From the NCBI RefSeq assembly GCF_003664255.1, contig NZ_RCCV01000001.1, positions 4,464,001 through 4,528,000 on the forward strand: DNA of 64,000 nucleotides. Direction: 5' to 3'. The translations under genes were made by a program, and so were the position numbers. Below, one piece after another: positions 1-7,995 of the stretch. Source of the DNA: Micromonospora sp. M71_S20 (GTDB taxonomy: Bacteria > Actinomycetota > Actinomycetes > Mycobacteriales > Micromonosporaceae). Position 1 is the first letter of the stretch, and every line of letters starts with the position of its first letter. The notes below the pieces were generated by a model, which saw nothing but the letters and a program-made list of their open reading frames with translations, had not been told where the DNA came from and did no database searches.

Positions 1-690
1 GCCCACCGCATCAACGCCGGCAAGCCGCCCCTGCTCCAGGGCCTCAGCGACTTCTTCCTGTTCGCCAGCGACGACACCGACGCCACCGCCGCCCTGACCG
101 TCGACGTCGCCTGCACCCGGATCCCCGCCCGCTTCGGCCTCGACCCGCGCCGCGACGTCCAGGTCCTCACCCCCATGCACCGCGGGCCCGCCGGCGCGGC
201 GGCCCTGAACACGCTGCTCCAGCAGCGGCTCACCCCGGCGCGCGAGGGCCAACCCGAGCGTCGCCTGGGTGGCCGGGTGTTCCGCGTCGGCGACAAGGTC
301 ACCCAGATCCGCAACAACTACGACAAGGGCCAGGCCGGCGTCTTCAACGGCACCGTCGGCATCGTCACGGCGCTGAGCACCGACGAGCAGACCCTGACGG
401 TACGCACCGACGAGGACGAGAGCATCGACTACGACTTCGACGAACTCGACGAACTCGCCCACGCGTACGCCATGACCATCCACCGCTCGCAGGGCTCCGA
501 GTACCCGGCCGTCGTCATCCCGCTGACCACCAGCGCCTGGATGATGCTGCAACGCAACCTGCTCTACACCGCCGTCACCCGCGCCAAGAAGCTCGTCGTC
601 CTGGTCGGTTCCCGCCGCGCCCTCGCCGCCGCCGTCCGTACCGTCGGCGCCGGACGCCGCCACACCGCCCTCGACCACCGCCTCGCCTGA
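1..690 (+). CDS. RecD-type superfamily I DNA helicase, C-terminal part (5' end outside window)
   Basis: The gene enters from the left edge, so only the last 229 codons are visible and the Walker A region is missing. What remains is the C-terminal UvrD_C_2-type domain of a RecD2-like ATP-dependent helicase. It contains a motif V-like segment (AMTIHRSQGSEYPAVVIP) and motif VI (YTAVTRAKKLVVLVG), which supplies the arginine finger. An SH3-like insertion typical of RecD2 lies between them and the RVGDKVTQIRNNY segment. The likely role is 5'-3' DNA unwinding in repair or recombination. The reading frame is intact to the TGA stop. The next gene converges on it after 46 nt. Confidence 0.85.
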   Translation, partial: AHRINAGKPPLLQGLSDFFLFASDDTDATAALTVDVACTRIPARFGLDPRRDVQVLTPMHRGPAGAAALNTLLQQRLTPAREGQPERRLGGRVFRVGDKVTQIRNNYDKGQAGVFNGTVGIVTALSTDEQTLTVRTDEDESIDYDFDELDELAHAYAMTIHRSQGSEYPAVVIPLTTSAWMMLQRNLLYTAVTRAKKLVVLVGSRRALAAAVRTVGAGRRHTALDHRLA

Positions 691-736
691 GCGCCTCGCC
701 GCCTCCGCACCGCCCGGCTCCGGGGCCGCCTGCCCC

Positions 737-2305
737 CTACGCCACGGGACGGGGCGCGGTCGGCGCGGGGCGCAGCGCCGCGAGCTGGATCTGCAACGCC
801 AGCCGCGTGCGTGGCGAGTCGAGATCCACGGGGACGACCTCGGTGAGGCGACGCAACCGGTACCGGAGCGTGTTGGGATGCACGTGCAGCTGCCGGGCGG
901 CCCGCTGCGGGTCGCCCTGCTGGTCGAGCCAGGCGGCGACCGTGGCGACGTAGTCGGTGCCGTGTTCCCGGTCGTGGGCCAGGAGATCGGGCAGGGGGCC
1001 GCCCACCAGCAGGTCCGCGGTCGGCACGGCGCCGACCACCCGGTGCACGACAACTTCCGCCCAGTGGTCCTCGAACCGCAGCACGGGGCCCCGCTGCCCG
1101 GTCGGACCGCGCAACGCGAGCAGCTCCGCCGCCTCGGCGCGGGAGCGCGGCAGGTCCGTCAGGCTCCGGGCGACACCGCCGGACGCGGCGTACAGCCCGG
1201 GGTCCTGCACGGCGACGTCGTGGACCAGCTTCTCCATCCACCGCCGGGACCCGGGCGAGGCCCCCTCGTCGACCAGGACGGCGAACAGGACGTCCCCGAC
1301 GTCCGCGAGCAGCGGCTGGCGCCAACCGTGCCGACGGGTGATCGACTCCCACAGGGCGAGGTTGTCGACCATCTCCCCCGTCCCGCCGAGGGCGACGACC
1401 CGCCACGGCCCCTCGGGGAGGGCCAGCTCCTCCCGGCCCATCCTCCCGGGGGCCCGCAGGACTGCCCGCAGGCGGTCGGCCGACACCCGGCGCGCGACGT
1501 CGGCCTGCACGCGCAGGCGGAGCAGGTGCAGGGCCAGCACGGACGCGGTGCCCTGGAGGTCGCGCAGCTGCCCCTGCGGCACCGGGCCCTCGACGACGGC
1601 CCAGATCGAGCCGAGCAGCTCGCCTCCGGCGCGGATCGGGATGACGAGGCGGGGCAACGTCCCGTCCGGGCCCTGCGGGACGAAGATCAGCTCGCTGCCC
1701 GTCGCGAGCTTGCGGAAGACGCCCCGGGAACGGAAGTGGGCGATCACGTTGCCGGGGGCGCGACGACCGACGATCGTCGACACGCGCGCCGGGTCGGTGC
1801 GGTCCTGGCGCGAGGAGTAGGCGAGCACCCGGGACCGGGCGTCCTCGATCGTCACCGGCGCGTCGACCACGGCGGCGGTCGCGTCGGCGAGGGCGAACAG
1901 CTCGTCGTACACGCCGGGCTCCCCGGTCTCCGGCGAGCCGGGCGCGACGGCCCGGTCGATCATCCCGCGGAGCAGCCAGACGAGCTGGGCCCAGGAGCCG
2001 TGACGCTGAAGCTCGACCAGGGTCAGGCGCCGTTCGGCGGCCGCCGTCGTCACGTCGGGGTGCGCGGCCAGCGGGGGCTTGAGCACCAGGCCGGCCGCCC
2101 CGGCCTCCTGGCAGCGGGCGACGACGGCGAGGGCCTGTTCCGGGGTCGCGACGCCCGCGCCGAGGACGAGGTCGCCGCTCTGGCCGGTCGTGGCGTCGTC
2201 GGGTTCGGCGAGGGTCACGTCGCGTACCTCCGCCTCGTCGGCGGCGACGACGACCTTGAGCAACGCGGCGCCGGCCGCGTCCACCACGCCAGCCACGGTG
2301 AGCAT
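737..2305 (-). CDS. PucR family transcriptional regulator
   Basis: A 522-aa CdaR/PucR-type regulator. The N-terminal part (about 1-120) is a PucR-like ligand-sensing region, followed by a GGDEF-like middle domain. The C-terminal HTH_30 DNA-binding domain (about 465-515) contains the family signature HPNTLRYRLRRLTEV. I place the start at the internal ATG (MLTVAGVV) rather than the ATG 23 codons upstream, because PucR proteins begin at this sequence and the longer form would run through the divergent promoter region. It is divergent from a D-amino-acid dehydrogenase gene, so it probably controls that gene in response to an amino acid or amine. Direct target and ligand are inferred. Confidence 0.88.
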   Translation of the reverse strand: MLTVAGVVDAAGAALLKVVVAADEAEVRDVTLAEPDDATTGQSGDLVLGAGVATPEQALAVVARCQEAGAAGLVLKPPLAAHPDVTTAAAERRLTLVELQRHGSWAQLVWLLRGMIDRAVAPGSPETGEPGVYDELFALADATAAVVDAPVTIEDARSRVLAYSSRQDRTDPARVSTIVGRRAPGNVIAHFRSRGVFRKLATGSELIFVPQGPDGTLPRLVIPIRAGGELLGSIWAVVEGPVPQGQLRDLQGTASVLALHLLRLRVQADVARRVSADRLRAVLRAPGRMGREELALPEGPWRVVALGGTGEMVDNLALWESITRRHGWRQPLLADVGDVLFAVLVDEGASPGSRRWMEKLVHDVAVQDPGLYAASGGVARSLTDLPRSRAEAAELLALRGPTGQRGPVLRFEDHWAEVVVHRVVGAVPTADLLVGGPLPDLLAHDREHGTDYVATVAAWLDQQGDPQRAARQLHVHPNTLRYRLRRLTEVVPVDLDSPRTRLALQIQLAALRPAPTAPRPVA

Positions 2306-2337
2306 GCCGCGATTGTGCCCCGATCTTGTGCGCCAGG

Positions 2338-2380
2338 GCCAATGACCTGGGCGATCGTTGGCCGGAACGGACAATGACCT
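2338..2380. promoter_or_regulatory. Candidate PucR operator region (direct and inverted repeats)
   Basis: The 134-nt gap between the divergent pucR-like and dadA-like genes holds CAATGACCT at 2340-2348 and again at 2372-2380 (32-nt spacing). It also holds an inverted GGCCAA/TTGGCC pair at 2338-2343 and 2358-2363. Repeats in a divergent regulator promoter suggest an operator; binding is inferred. Confidence 0.45.
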
Positions 2381-2439
2381 CCCGGCCCGGCGGGGACAGG
2401 ATTGCCGCGATCCCTGTCGCGCCCGAAGGAGAAGACGCC

Positions 2440-3702
2440 ATGTCCCCCGCCGAGTCAGTGCCCGCCCCCCAGCACGTCGCCGTCGTCGGCGCGGGGATGG
2501 TCGGGCTGGCCACCGCCTGGTTCCTGCAGGAGCGGGGGGTCCGGGTCACCGTGCTGGACCGTACGGGGGTCGCGGCGGGCGCGTCGTGGGGCAACGCGGG
2601 CTGGCTCACCCCCGGCATCACCACTCCCCTGCCGGAGCCGGCGGTGCTGCGGTACGGGGTGCGCGCCGTGCTGAGCCCGTCCTCGCCGGTCTACGTGCCG
2701 CCGCGCGCCGACCCCCGGCTGCTGCGGTTCCTGGCCGGCTTCGCGCGGCACAGCACCGCGTCGAGGTGGCAGAGCGCGATGCGGGCCCTCATCCCGGTGA
2801 ACCGGCGGGCGCTGGCGGCGTTCGACGCGCTGACCGCCGGTGGGGTCGCGGCGCCGACGCACGAGGCGAAGTCGTTCCTCGCCGCGTACCGGACCGAGGC
2901 CGAACGGTCGGTCCTGCTCGACGAGCTGGCGCACATCCACTCCGCCGGCCAGGGGATCGAGTTCGACGTCCTGACCGGGGCCGAGGCACGGGAGGTGGAG
3001 CCCTCCCTGTCGGACGCGGTCGGCGCCGCCATCCGCCTGCACGACCAGCGCTACGTCAACCCGGGGCAGTACGTGCATGCGCTGGCCGACTCCGTCCGCG
3101 CGCGGGGCGGGGCGATCGAGACCGGGGTGGACGTCGTGGACGTCCGCGACGAGGCGACCGGGGTCCGGGTGCTGACCTCCGCCGGCACGGACGAGCGCTA
3201 CGACGCGGTGGTGCTGGCGACCGGCACCTGGCTCGGCCAACTGGCCCGGCGCTTCGGCGTCCGCACCCTCGTGCAGGCCGGCCGCGGCTACAGCTTCAGC
3301 GTCGCGATCGAGCACCTGCCGGCCGGTCCGGTCTACTTCCCCGCGCAGCGCGTGGCCTGCACGCCGCTGGGCGACCGGCTGCGCGTCGCCGGGATGATGG
3401 AGTTCCGCAGCGCCGAGGCGCCGCTGGACCGGCGCCGCATCTCGGCCATCGCCGAGGCCGCCCGACCGCTGCTGCGGGGCGCCGACCTGGATGCCCGCAC
3501 CGACGAGTGGGTCGGCTCGCGGCCCTGCACCCCCGACGGCCTTCCCCTGATCGGCCGGACCAGGTCGCCGCGCGTCTACGCCGCCGGCGGCCACGGCATG
3601 TGGGGCATCACCCTCGGCCCGCTCACCGGCGAACTGCTCGCCGAGCAGATCACCGGCGGCGGGCAGCCCGTCGAGCTGCGCCCGTTCGACCCACTGCGCT
3701 GA
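2440..3702 (+). CDS. FAD-dependent D-amino-acid dehydrogenase-like oxidoreductase
   Basis: A 420-aa DAO-superfamily flavoprotein. The N-terminal dinucleotide fold is clear (VAVVGAGMVGLATAWFLQER), and the C-terminal FAD/substrate motif is present (GSRPCTPDGLPLIGRT, then GGHGMWGITLGP). Relatives (DadA) oxidise D-amino acids to 2-oxo acids and pass electrons to the respiratory chain. The start at ATG 2440 is set by an AAGGAG ribosome site at 2425-2431; a longer reading frame upstream has no ribosome site. It is divergent from the PucR gene, which is probably its regulator. A sarcosine or glycine oxidase-like activity cannot be excluded from sequence. Confidence 0.85.
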   Translation: MSPAESVPAPQHVAVVGAGMVGLATAWFLQERGVRVTVLDRTGVAAGASWGNAGWLTPGITTPLPEPAVLRYGVRAVLSPSSPVYVPPRADPRLLRFLAGFARHSTASRWQSAMRALIPVNRRALAAFDALTAGGVAAPTHEAKSFLAAYRTEAERSVLLDELAHIHSAGQGIEFDVLTGAEAREVEPSLSDAVGAAIRLHDQRYVNPGQYVHALADSVRARGGAIETGVDVVDVRDEATGVRVLTSAGTDERYDAVVLATGTWLGQLARRFGVRTLVQAGRGYSFSVAIEHLPAGPVYFPAQRVACTPLGDRLRVAGMMEFRSAEAPLDRRRISAIAEAARPLLRGADLDARTDEWVGSRPCTPDGLPLIGRTRSPRVYAAGGHGMWGITLGPLTGELLAEQITGGGQPVELRPFDPLR

Positions 3703-3769
3703 CGGGCACCGCCCGGAACCGACGAGCCGCCGGCTGGGCCTCGCTGCACACCGGACGGATACCGCAGGC

Positions 3770-3797
3770 AGGCGGGAGACGGGCGAGCCTCCCGCCT
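3770..3797. terminator. Hairpin terminator between convergent genes
   Basis: Perfect 9-bp arms AGGCGGGAG (3770-3778) and CTCCCGCCT (3789-3797) with a 10-nt loop lie in the 195-nt convergent gap after the oxidoreductase gene. There is no T-tract, which is common in actinomycetes. Nothing else was recognised in this gap. Confidence 0.5.
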
Positions 3798-3897
3798 CCC
3801 GCCCCGCGGCCACCGGATCAGCACAGCCGGACGTGCCAGCAGCCCAGAGCTTCCGGCGCCCGTCGAGGAAGCCCTGGTGGTCGGCAAGTCGCAGAGA

Positions 3898-4944
3898 TCA
3901 GGGGGCGGTCGCGACCGGCGAGGGGTTGAGCCTGGCGAAGCCCTCCTGCCGCTGGTAAGGGAAGTACGGGTAGGGCGCGGTGCGGGCGCTGGCGGTGTCG
4001 AGCCGGGCGATCTGTTCGGGTGTGAGTGACCAGCCGACGGCTCCGATGTTCTGCCGCAGTTGCTCCTCGTTGCGGGCGCCGATGATCACGGTGGCCACGG
4101 TGGGTCGTCGCAGCAGCCAGTTGACCGCGATCTGCGGCACTGCCCGGCCGGTCTCGCGGGACAGATCGTCGAGGACGTCCACGATGCGGAAGAGGTGCTC
4201 GTCGTCGACCGGCGGGCCGAACGCGGCGGTGGCGTGCAGCCGGCTCGCGGGCGGTGGCGGGGTGTCGCGGCGGATCCTGCCGGTGAGTCGTCCCCAGCCG
4301 AGCGGGCTCCACACGACGGCTCCGACGCCCTGGTCGAGGCCCAGGGGCAGCAGTTCCCATTCGTAGTCCCGGCCGACCAGGGAGTAGTAGACCTGGTGCG
4401 CCACGTACCGGCAACGGTGGTCCCGGTCGGCGGCGGAGAGGGACTTCATGAGTTGCCAGCCGGCGAAGTTGGAGGCGCCGACGTAGCGGATCTTGCCGGC
4501 CCGCACCAGGTCGTCCAGTGTCGCTACGACCTCCTCGACGGGCGTCGCGGCGTCGAAGGCGTGCAGCTGGAACAGGTCGATGTAGTCGGTGCCGAGTCGG
4601 CGCAGCGCCGCGTCGACCGATCGGATGAGCCGGGCTCGTGAGGTCCCCGCGTCGTTCGGTCCGTCGCCGGTCGGCAGGCCGCTCTTGGTGGAGATCAGGA
4701 CGGCGTCGCGTCGGCCTCTGATCGCCTGCCCCAGCACCTCCTCGGACGCGCCGTCGGAGTACACGTCCGCGGTGTCGAACATGGTTATCCCGGCGTCCAG
4801 GCAGATGTCCACGAGGCGCCTGGCCTCGCGCGCGTCCGTGTTGCCCCAGGCGCCGAAGAGCGGTCCGGAACCCCCGAAGGTGCCGGCACCGAAGCTCAGC
4901 GCGGGCACGGTGAGGCCGGATGCCCCCAGTCGTCGGTACTCCAC
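3898..4944 (-). CDS. Aldo/keto reductase
   Basis: A 348-aa AKR-family NAD(P)H-dependent oxidoreductase, a TIM barrel of typical length. Visible elements are the early barrel strand GITMFDTADVYSDG (catalytic Asp and Tyr), the Lys in LISTKSG, the His in FQLHAFD completing the D-Y-K-H tetrad, and the C-terminal cofactor-binding segment TVIIGARNEEQL. Two in-frame GTG codons compete. I chose the second (4944), because the AAAGGGG ribosome site is 7 nt upstream of it but only about 1 nt from the first. It is divergent from a TetR gene across an 91-nt region with an inverted repeat, so TetR repression is likely. Confidence 0.88.
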   Translation of the reverse strand: MEYRRLGASGLTVPALSFGAGTFGGSGPLFGAWGNTDAREARRLVDICLDAGITMFDTADVYSDGASEEVLGQAIRGRRDAVLISTKSGLPTGDGPNDAGTSRARLIRSVDAALRRLGTDYIDLFQLHAFDAATPVEEVVATLDDLVRAGKIRYVGASNFAGWQLMKSLSAADRDHRCRYVAHQVYYSLVGRDYEWELLPLGLDQGVGAVVWSPLGWGRLTGRIRRDTPPPPASRLHATAAFGPPVDDEHLFRIVDVLDDLSRETGRAVPQIAVNWLLRRPTVATVIIGARNEEQLRQNIGAVGWSLTPEQIARLDTASARTAPYPYFPYQRQEGFARLNPSPVATAP

Positions 4945-4958
4945 GATCACACCCCTTT

Positions 4959-5025
4959 GTTAACGGAACTGTGGTTCCTTTAAGATGTTGAGTACGATAG
5001 CAGCCATCCGCAGTTAAGGGAACTG
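4959..5025. promoter_or_regulatory. TetR operator candidates between aldo/keto reductase and tetR
   Basis: An inverted repeat TAACGGAAC (4961-4969) / GTTCCTTTA (4974-4982) matches in 8 of 9 positions around a TGTG centre. The half-site recurs directly as GTTAAGGGAACTG at 5013-5025, close to GTTAACGGAACTG at 4959-4971. The two sites, 54 nt apart, would cover both divergent promoters. Confidence 0.6.
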
Positions 5026-5035
5026 GAGACCCGTT

Positions 5036-5647
5036 ATGACCGTCGGTGCCATCCGGCCCGGAGGACGGACCGCCCGGGTACGCGCCGCCGTGCTCCGAGC
5101 CGCCAGTGACGCGCTCATCGAGCACGGCTTCGACCGTCTCGACCTCGCCGATGTGGCGCGCCGCGCCGAGGTGGGCAAAACGACGGTCTACCGCCGCTGG
5201 GGTACGGTCGCCGGCCTCGTCGCCGATCTGCTGGCGGACATGGCGGAGCAGTCGTCGCCCCGGGCCGACACCGGCTCGCTGATCGGGGACCTGCGCGCCA
5301 ATGCCCGGCTCGTGCAGCGCACCCTGGTCGATCCGCGCCAGGGCGCGCTGTTCCGGGCGGTCATCGTGGCCGCGACCTGCGACTCCCGTGCCGCCGAGGC
5401 GCTGCATCGCTTCTATGCCGTGCGCATCGCCGAGTGGGCTCCCTGCGTCGAGCAGGCCGTGCAGCGGGCGGAGCTGCCGGCGGGCACGGATGCGGCCGAA
5501 GTCATCCGCGCCGTCTCGGCCCCGCTCTACTACCGCCTGCTCGTCAGCGGAGATCCCGTCGACGAGGCCGCGGCGGACCGGGCTGCCGAAGGGGCAGCGG
5601 CAGCCGCCCGGGCCGGCGTCTACACGCCGACCAACGGTCGCAACTGA
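5036..5647 (+). CDS. TetR/AcrR family transcriptional regulator
   Basis: A 203-aa one-domain repressor. The N-terminal helix-turn-helix spans about residues 30-65 (LADVARRAEVGKTTVYRRWG, the classic TetR recognition helix). It is followed by a helical ligand-binding and dimerisation domain. The ATG at 5036 follows an AACTGGAGAC ribosome site. Being divergent from the aldo/keto reductase with an operator-like inverted repeat between them, it most likely represses itself and that enzyme. The effector is unknown, probably an aldehyde or ketone substrate of the reductase. Confidence 0.88.
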   Translation: MTVGAIRPGGRTARVRAAVLRAASDALIEHGFDRLDLADVARRAEVGKTTVYRRWGTVAGLVADLLADMAEQSSPRADTGSLIGDLRANARLVQRTLVDPRQGALFRAVIVAATCDSRAAEALHRFYAVRIAEWAPCVEQAVQRAELPAGTDAAEVIRAVSAPLYYRLLVSGDPVDEAAADRAAEGAAAAARAGVYTPTNGRN

Positions 5648-6046
5648 CGGTGCGCCACATCCTCGGCTGCCGCGCTCGTTGCCGGGTCGGAGGCGGGCCG
5701 CCGCGCTCGTTGCCGGGCCCGAGGCGGCACGACAGGGACGGGGCCCTCGTTCGCCTCGGCCTCAGGTACGCCCGGCGTGGCGAGACGCCTGCCTACGTTC
5801 CGCGACCGGCGCGGCACCGCAGACCAGCCGGACGGCGGCCGGCTCGCCGACGCGCGCGGGGCGTCAGGCACGGTTCTCGGCCAGGCCAGCTCGGCTGCGA
5901 GCCGTCCGGTGACACCGATGACGATTCGTTCGCAGCTCCATGACAGTTGTGTGAAGAAGCCGTGAAAGTAACCGTGAGTGGTTTCGCCGCCCTTCCGGCG
6001 GGGGCAACACCCCGCTCGACGACAACTCTCCGGAAGGACGGCTCCA
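5648..6046. other. 399-bp gap with a two-copy tandem repeat and candidate stress promoter
   Basis: No convincing gene lies here. A 29-nt unit starting GCCGCGCTCGTTGCCGGG occurs at 5669-5697 and 5700-5728 (period 31) with few differences. Upstream of glsB, GTTTCG at 5981-5986 and GGGCAA at 6002-6007 are spaced 15 nt. This resembles the SigB-type stress promoter pattern (GTTT / GGGTA) and would fit a stress gene. The promoter call is weak. Confidence 0.35.
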
Positions 6047-6319
6047 GTGGAAGTCACCGGTTTCTTCACTGCCATCATCATCGGTCTGATCATCGGGGCG
6101 TTGGGCCGCCTGGTCGTACCGGGCAAGCAGAACATCCCGATCTGGCTCACACTGCTCATCGGTGTGGTGGCGGCGATCCTCGGCACACTCGTCGCCGGGG
6201 CCCTGGGCGTCGACGACACCCGGGGGATCGACTGGATCGAGCTGGCCCTCCAGGTCGTCTTCGCCGCGATCGGCGTCGCCATCGCCGCTGGCGCCTACGG
6301 ACGCCGACGTATTCGCTGA
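6047..6319 (+). CDS. GlsB/YeaQ/YmgE family stress-response membrane protein
   Basis: A 90-aa three-helix membrane protein of the transglycosylase-associated family. Helices are near residues 5-22 (FFTAIIIGLIIGALGRLVVP, with the family glycine pattern), 29-50 and 63-82, and it ends in a basic tail. The start is the GTG at 6047, placed by GGAAGGA 8 nt upstream; an ATG 23 codons earlier lacks a ribosome site and would add an atypical basic extension. Members are induced by general stress but have no proven enzymatic role. Confidence 0.88.
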   Translation: MEVTGFFTAIIIGLIIGALGRLVVPGKQNIPIWLTLLIGVVAAILGTLVAGALGVDDTRGIDWIELALQVVFAAIGVAIAAGAYGRRRIR

Positions 6320-6329
6320 CCTGCGCGCC

Positions 6330-6363
6330 CGGCGCCGGCCCACCCTCCCGGTGGCCGGCGCCG
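6330..6363. terminator. Bidirectional hairpin terminator between glsB-like and dksA-like genes
   Basis: Perfect 11-bp arms CGGCGCCGGCC (6330-6340) and GGCCGGCGCCG (6353-6363) with a 12-nt loop sit in the 88-nt convergent gap, so the hairpin could stop transcription from both sides. Confidence 0.6.
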
Positions 6364-6407
6364 TCCTGTCCGCCGCGCTGCCCGAAGGACGAAGACAGGC
6401 GGCGCGC

Positions 6408-6770
6408 CTAGCTACGACAGTCGCAGCTGGTGCGGCCGTGGGCGGCGCGCCGGTGGGGCGCGGGCCGGCAGGTGGCGCAGTACCGGGCCGACGGGCGGTG
6501 CGCCAGCTCCTCGATCGGGATGTCGCGGTCGCACCCCTCGCAGGTGCCGTAGCGGCCCTGTTCCAGGTAGTGCAGCGCCCGGGCGATGTCACCGAGGGCC
6601 CGTCGCGTGGCGGCGGTCAACGCGGCGGCGGCCTCGAGATCGGCGCCGTCGGAGCGCACCTGGCGGGCCTGCCGGTCCAGCAGCGCCAACTGGGTGCTGT
6701 GCCGCTCGTACTGCTCCTCCAGCACGATCCGGAGCACCCCCAGCTCGTCCTGCCTGTTCACGACGTACAC
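6408..6770 (-). CDS. DksA/TraR-type C4 zinc-finger protein
   Basis: A 120-aa protein with an N-terminal coiled coil (about 5-70, heptads rich in Leu, Ala, Arg and Gln) and a C4 zinc finger (CEGC at about 83-86, CATC at about 104-107), the TraR/DksA arrangement. Such proteins bind the secondary channel of RNA polymerase, although many actinobacterial members are uncharacterised. The start is GTG 6770, with AAGGA 6 nt upstream; the open frame continues further upstream but through an intrinsic terminator, so the longer form is unlikely. The C-terminal tail carries two further cysteines. Confidence 0.85.
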   Translation of the reverse strand: MYVVNRQDELGVLRIVLEEQYERHSTQLALLDRQARQVRSDGADLEAAAALTAATRRALGDIARALHYLEQGRYGTCEGCDRDIPIEELAHRPSARYCATCRPAPHRRAAHGRTSCDCRS

Positions 6771-6797
6771 GATCGGTCCTTCTCCCTGCTCGGAACG

Positions 6798-6831
6798 AAA
6801 AGAAAGGGCGGAGCGCTGATGCGCTCCGCCC
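6798..6831 (-). terminator. Intrinsic terminator in the leader of the dksA-like gene (attenuator candidate)
   Basis: On the minus strand a perfect 11-bp stem GGGCGGAGCGC/GCGCTCCGCCC (6831-6821 and 6816-6806, 4-nt loop) is followed directly by TTTCTTTTC. It lies only 28 nt upstream of the ribosome-site/start region of the dksA-like gene and has no obvious minus-strand gene before it. It is either an attenuator or the end of an unrecognised small transcript. Confidence 0.6.
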
Positions 6832-7236
6832 GCCGTGTGCCGGTCCTGTGGATCTCGACCGGGTGGCGGCGGGCGGCCCTGGCGAGGCGCCCGCCGGGTC
6901 GGCGGCGCGACGATCGGCGCGACGGCGCCCCGGCGGGCGCGGACGACCGACGGCACGACGAGGCGACGGGTGATCGCGCCCGCGACGAGGCGGCTCCGCC
7001 GCCCGACCGTCGCGGCCGTGCGCGACGGCGCGGAAAGGTCCTGGTGCGCCGCGGTGCGGGGCTGCCGGGAGGGGCCGGGGGCGATCACGGCGTCACCATA
7101 GACCGAACGCCCGCGCACCGGCCAGCGTCCGCAGCCTCAGGGCCTCGTCGTGGGGTCGGCCGGGGCGGCCGTGACCCGTCGCACAGGCCCCGAAACTGAG
7201 GTGCGCGCGCCGGCCCCGGCGCTCTACGTTTCGGCC
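6832..7236. other. 405-bp region without a recognised gene
   Basis: A very GC-rich stretch (many CGRCG repeats) between the leader terminator and the acetyltransferase-like gene. The minus-strand frame is open but has an Arg/Pro/Ala composition with no recognisable domain, so I do not call a gene. TACGTT at 7225-7230, 6 nt before the GTG of the next gene, is a good -10 for a leaderless transcript. Confidence 0.4.
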
Positions 7237-7980
7237 GTGACCCTCGACATCGTGAGCCTGGCGGACCGCCCCGACCTCGCCCGTTCGCTCGACGAGGACT
7301 TCGACGGGGCGTGGCCGCCGTTCATGCTGTGGGACCCGATGGGCGCGCTGTACTACGGCGTCGCCCACGACCTGTACCCCGAGTTCGTGTTCGCCGCCGT
7401 CGACCCCGCCGATCCCGCACGCGCGGTCGCCCGGGCGTACGCGGTGCCGCTGCGCTGGACGGAACCCGAGCTTCCCGACGGTGGTTGGGACCGGGTGATC
7501 CAGCGATCCACCCTCAACCGCCTGACCGGCGCCGACCCGAACATCGTCTCGGCGTTGGAGATCTGCATCCGGCCCGACCGGCGGGGCACCGGGCTGTCCG
7601 CCGTGATGCTCGCCGCGATGCGGGAGGCTGTCGCGAAACTGGGATACGACACGCTGGTCGCGCCCGTCCGACCGAGCGGCAAGCACGCCCAGCCCGAACT
7701 GCCGACGGCGGAGTACGCGGCGCAGCTCCGCGAGGACGGCCTGCCGGTCGACCCCTGGCTGCGGGTGCACGTCCGCGCGGGCGGACGCATCGAACGCGTC
7801 GCCACCCGGTCGATGACGATCGCCGGGACCCTCGCCGACTGGCGTCGCTGGACGGGCCTGCCGTTCGACACCAGCGGGCCGGTCCACGTGCCCGGGGCCC
7901 TCGTGCCGGTGCACTGCGACGTGGCGCACGACCACGCCGTCTACGTCGAGCCCAACGTCTGGGTCAGGCACCGGCTCTAG
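7237..7980 (+). CDS. GNAT-like N-acetyltransferase superfamily protein
   Basis: A 247-aa protein with a central acetyl-CoA binding motif A (ALEICIRPDRRGTGLSAVML, the R-R-G-T-G-L pyrophosphate loop), followed by the motif B-type helix and a long C-terminal part ending WVRHRL. No substrate can be assigned. The GTG at 7237 is preferred over an ATG 29 codons upstream: the preceding codons are low-complexity, and a -10 hexamer TACGTT lies 6 nt before this GTG, suggesting a leaderless mRNA. It converges with the next tetR gene. Confidence 0.7.
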   Translation: MTLDIVSLADRPDLARSLDEDFDGAWPPFMLWDPMGALYYGVAHDLYPEFVFAAVDPADPARAVARAYAVPLRWTEPELPDGGWDRVIQRSTLNRLTGADPNIVSALEICIRPDRRGTGLSAVMLAAMREAVAKLGYDTLVAPVRPSGKHAQPELPTAEYAAQLREDGLPVDPWLRVHVRAGGRIERVATRSMTIAGTLADWRRWTGLPFDTSGPVHVPGALVPVHCDVAHDHAVYVEPNVWVRHRL

Positions 7981-7995
7981 GTCGTCGCGCCGCGC

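Noticed and set aside
564..2624. Minus-strand open frame spanning the pucR gene in another frame
   Set aside because: Arg-rich shadow of the PucR gene, running through the divergent promoter region and into the dadA-like gene.
5669..5728. CRISPR-like repeat
   Set aside because: Only two copies with a 2-nt interval and no spacers; a simple tandem duplication.
6832..7118. N-terminal extension of the DksA-like protein or a separate minus-strand gene
   Set aside because: The frame is open but would be transcribed through an intrinsic terminator and encodes Arg/Pro-rich low-complexity sequence.
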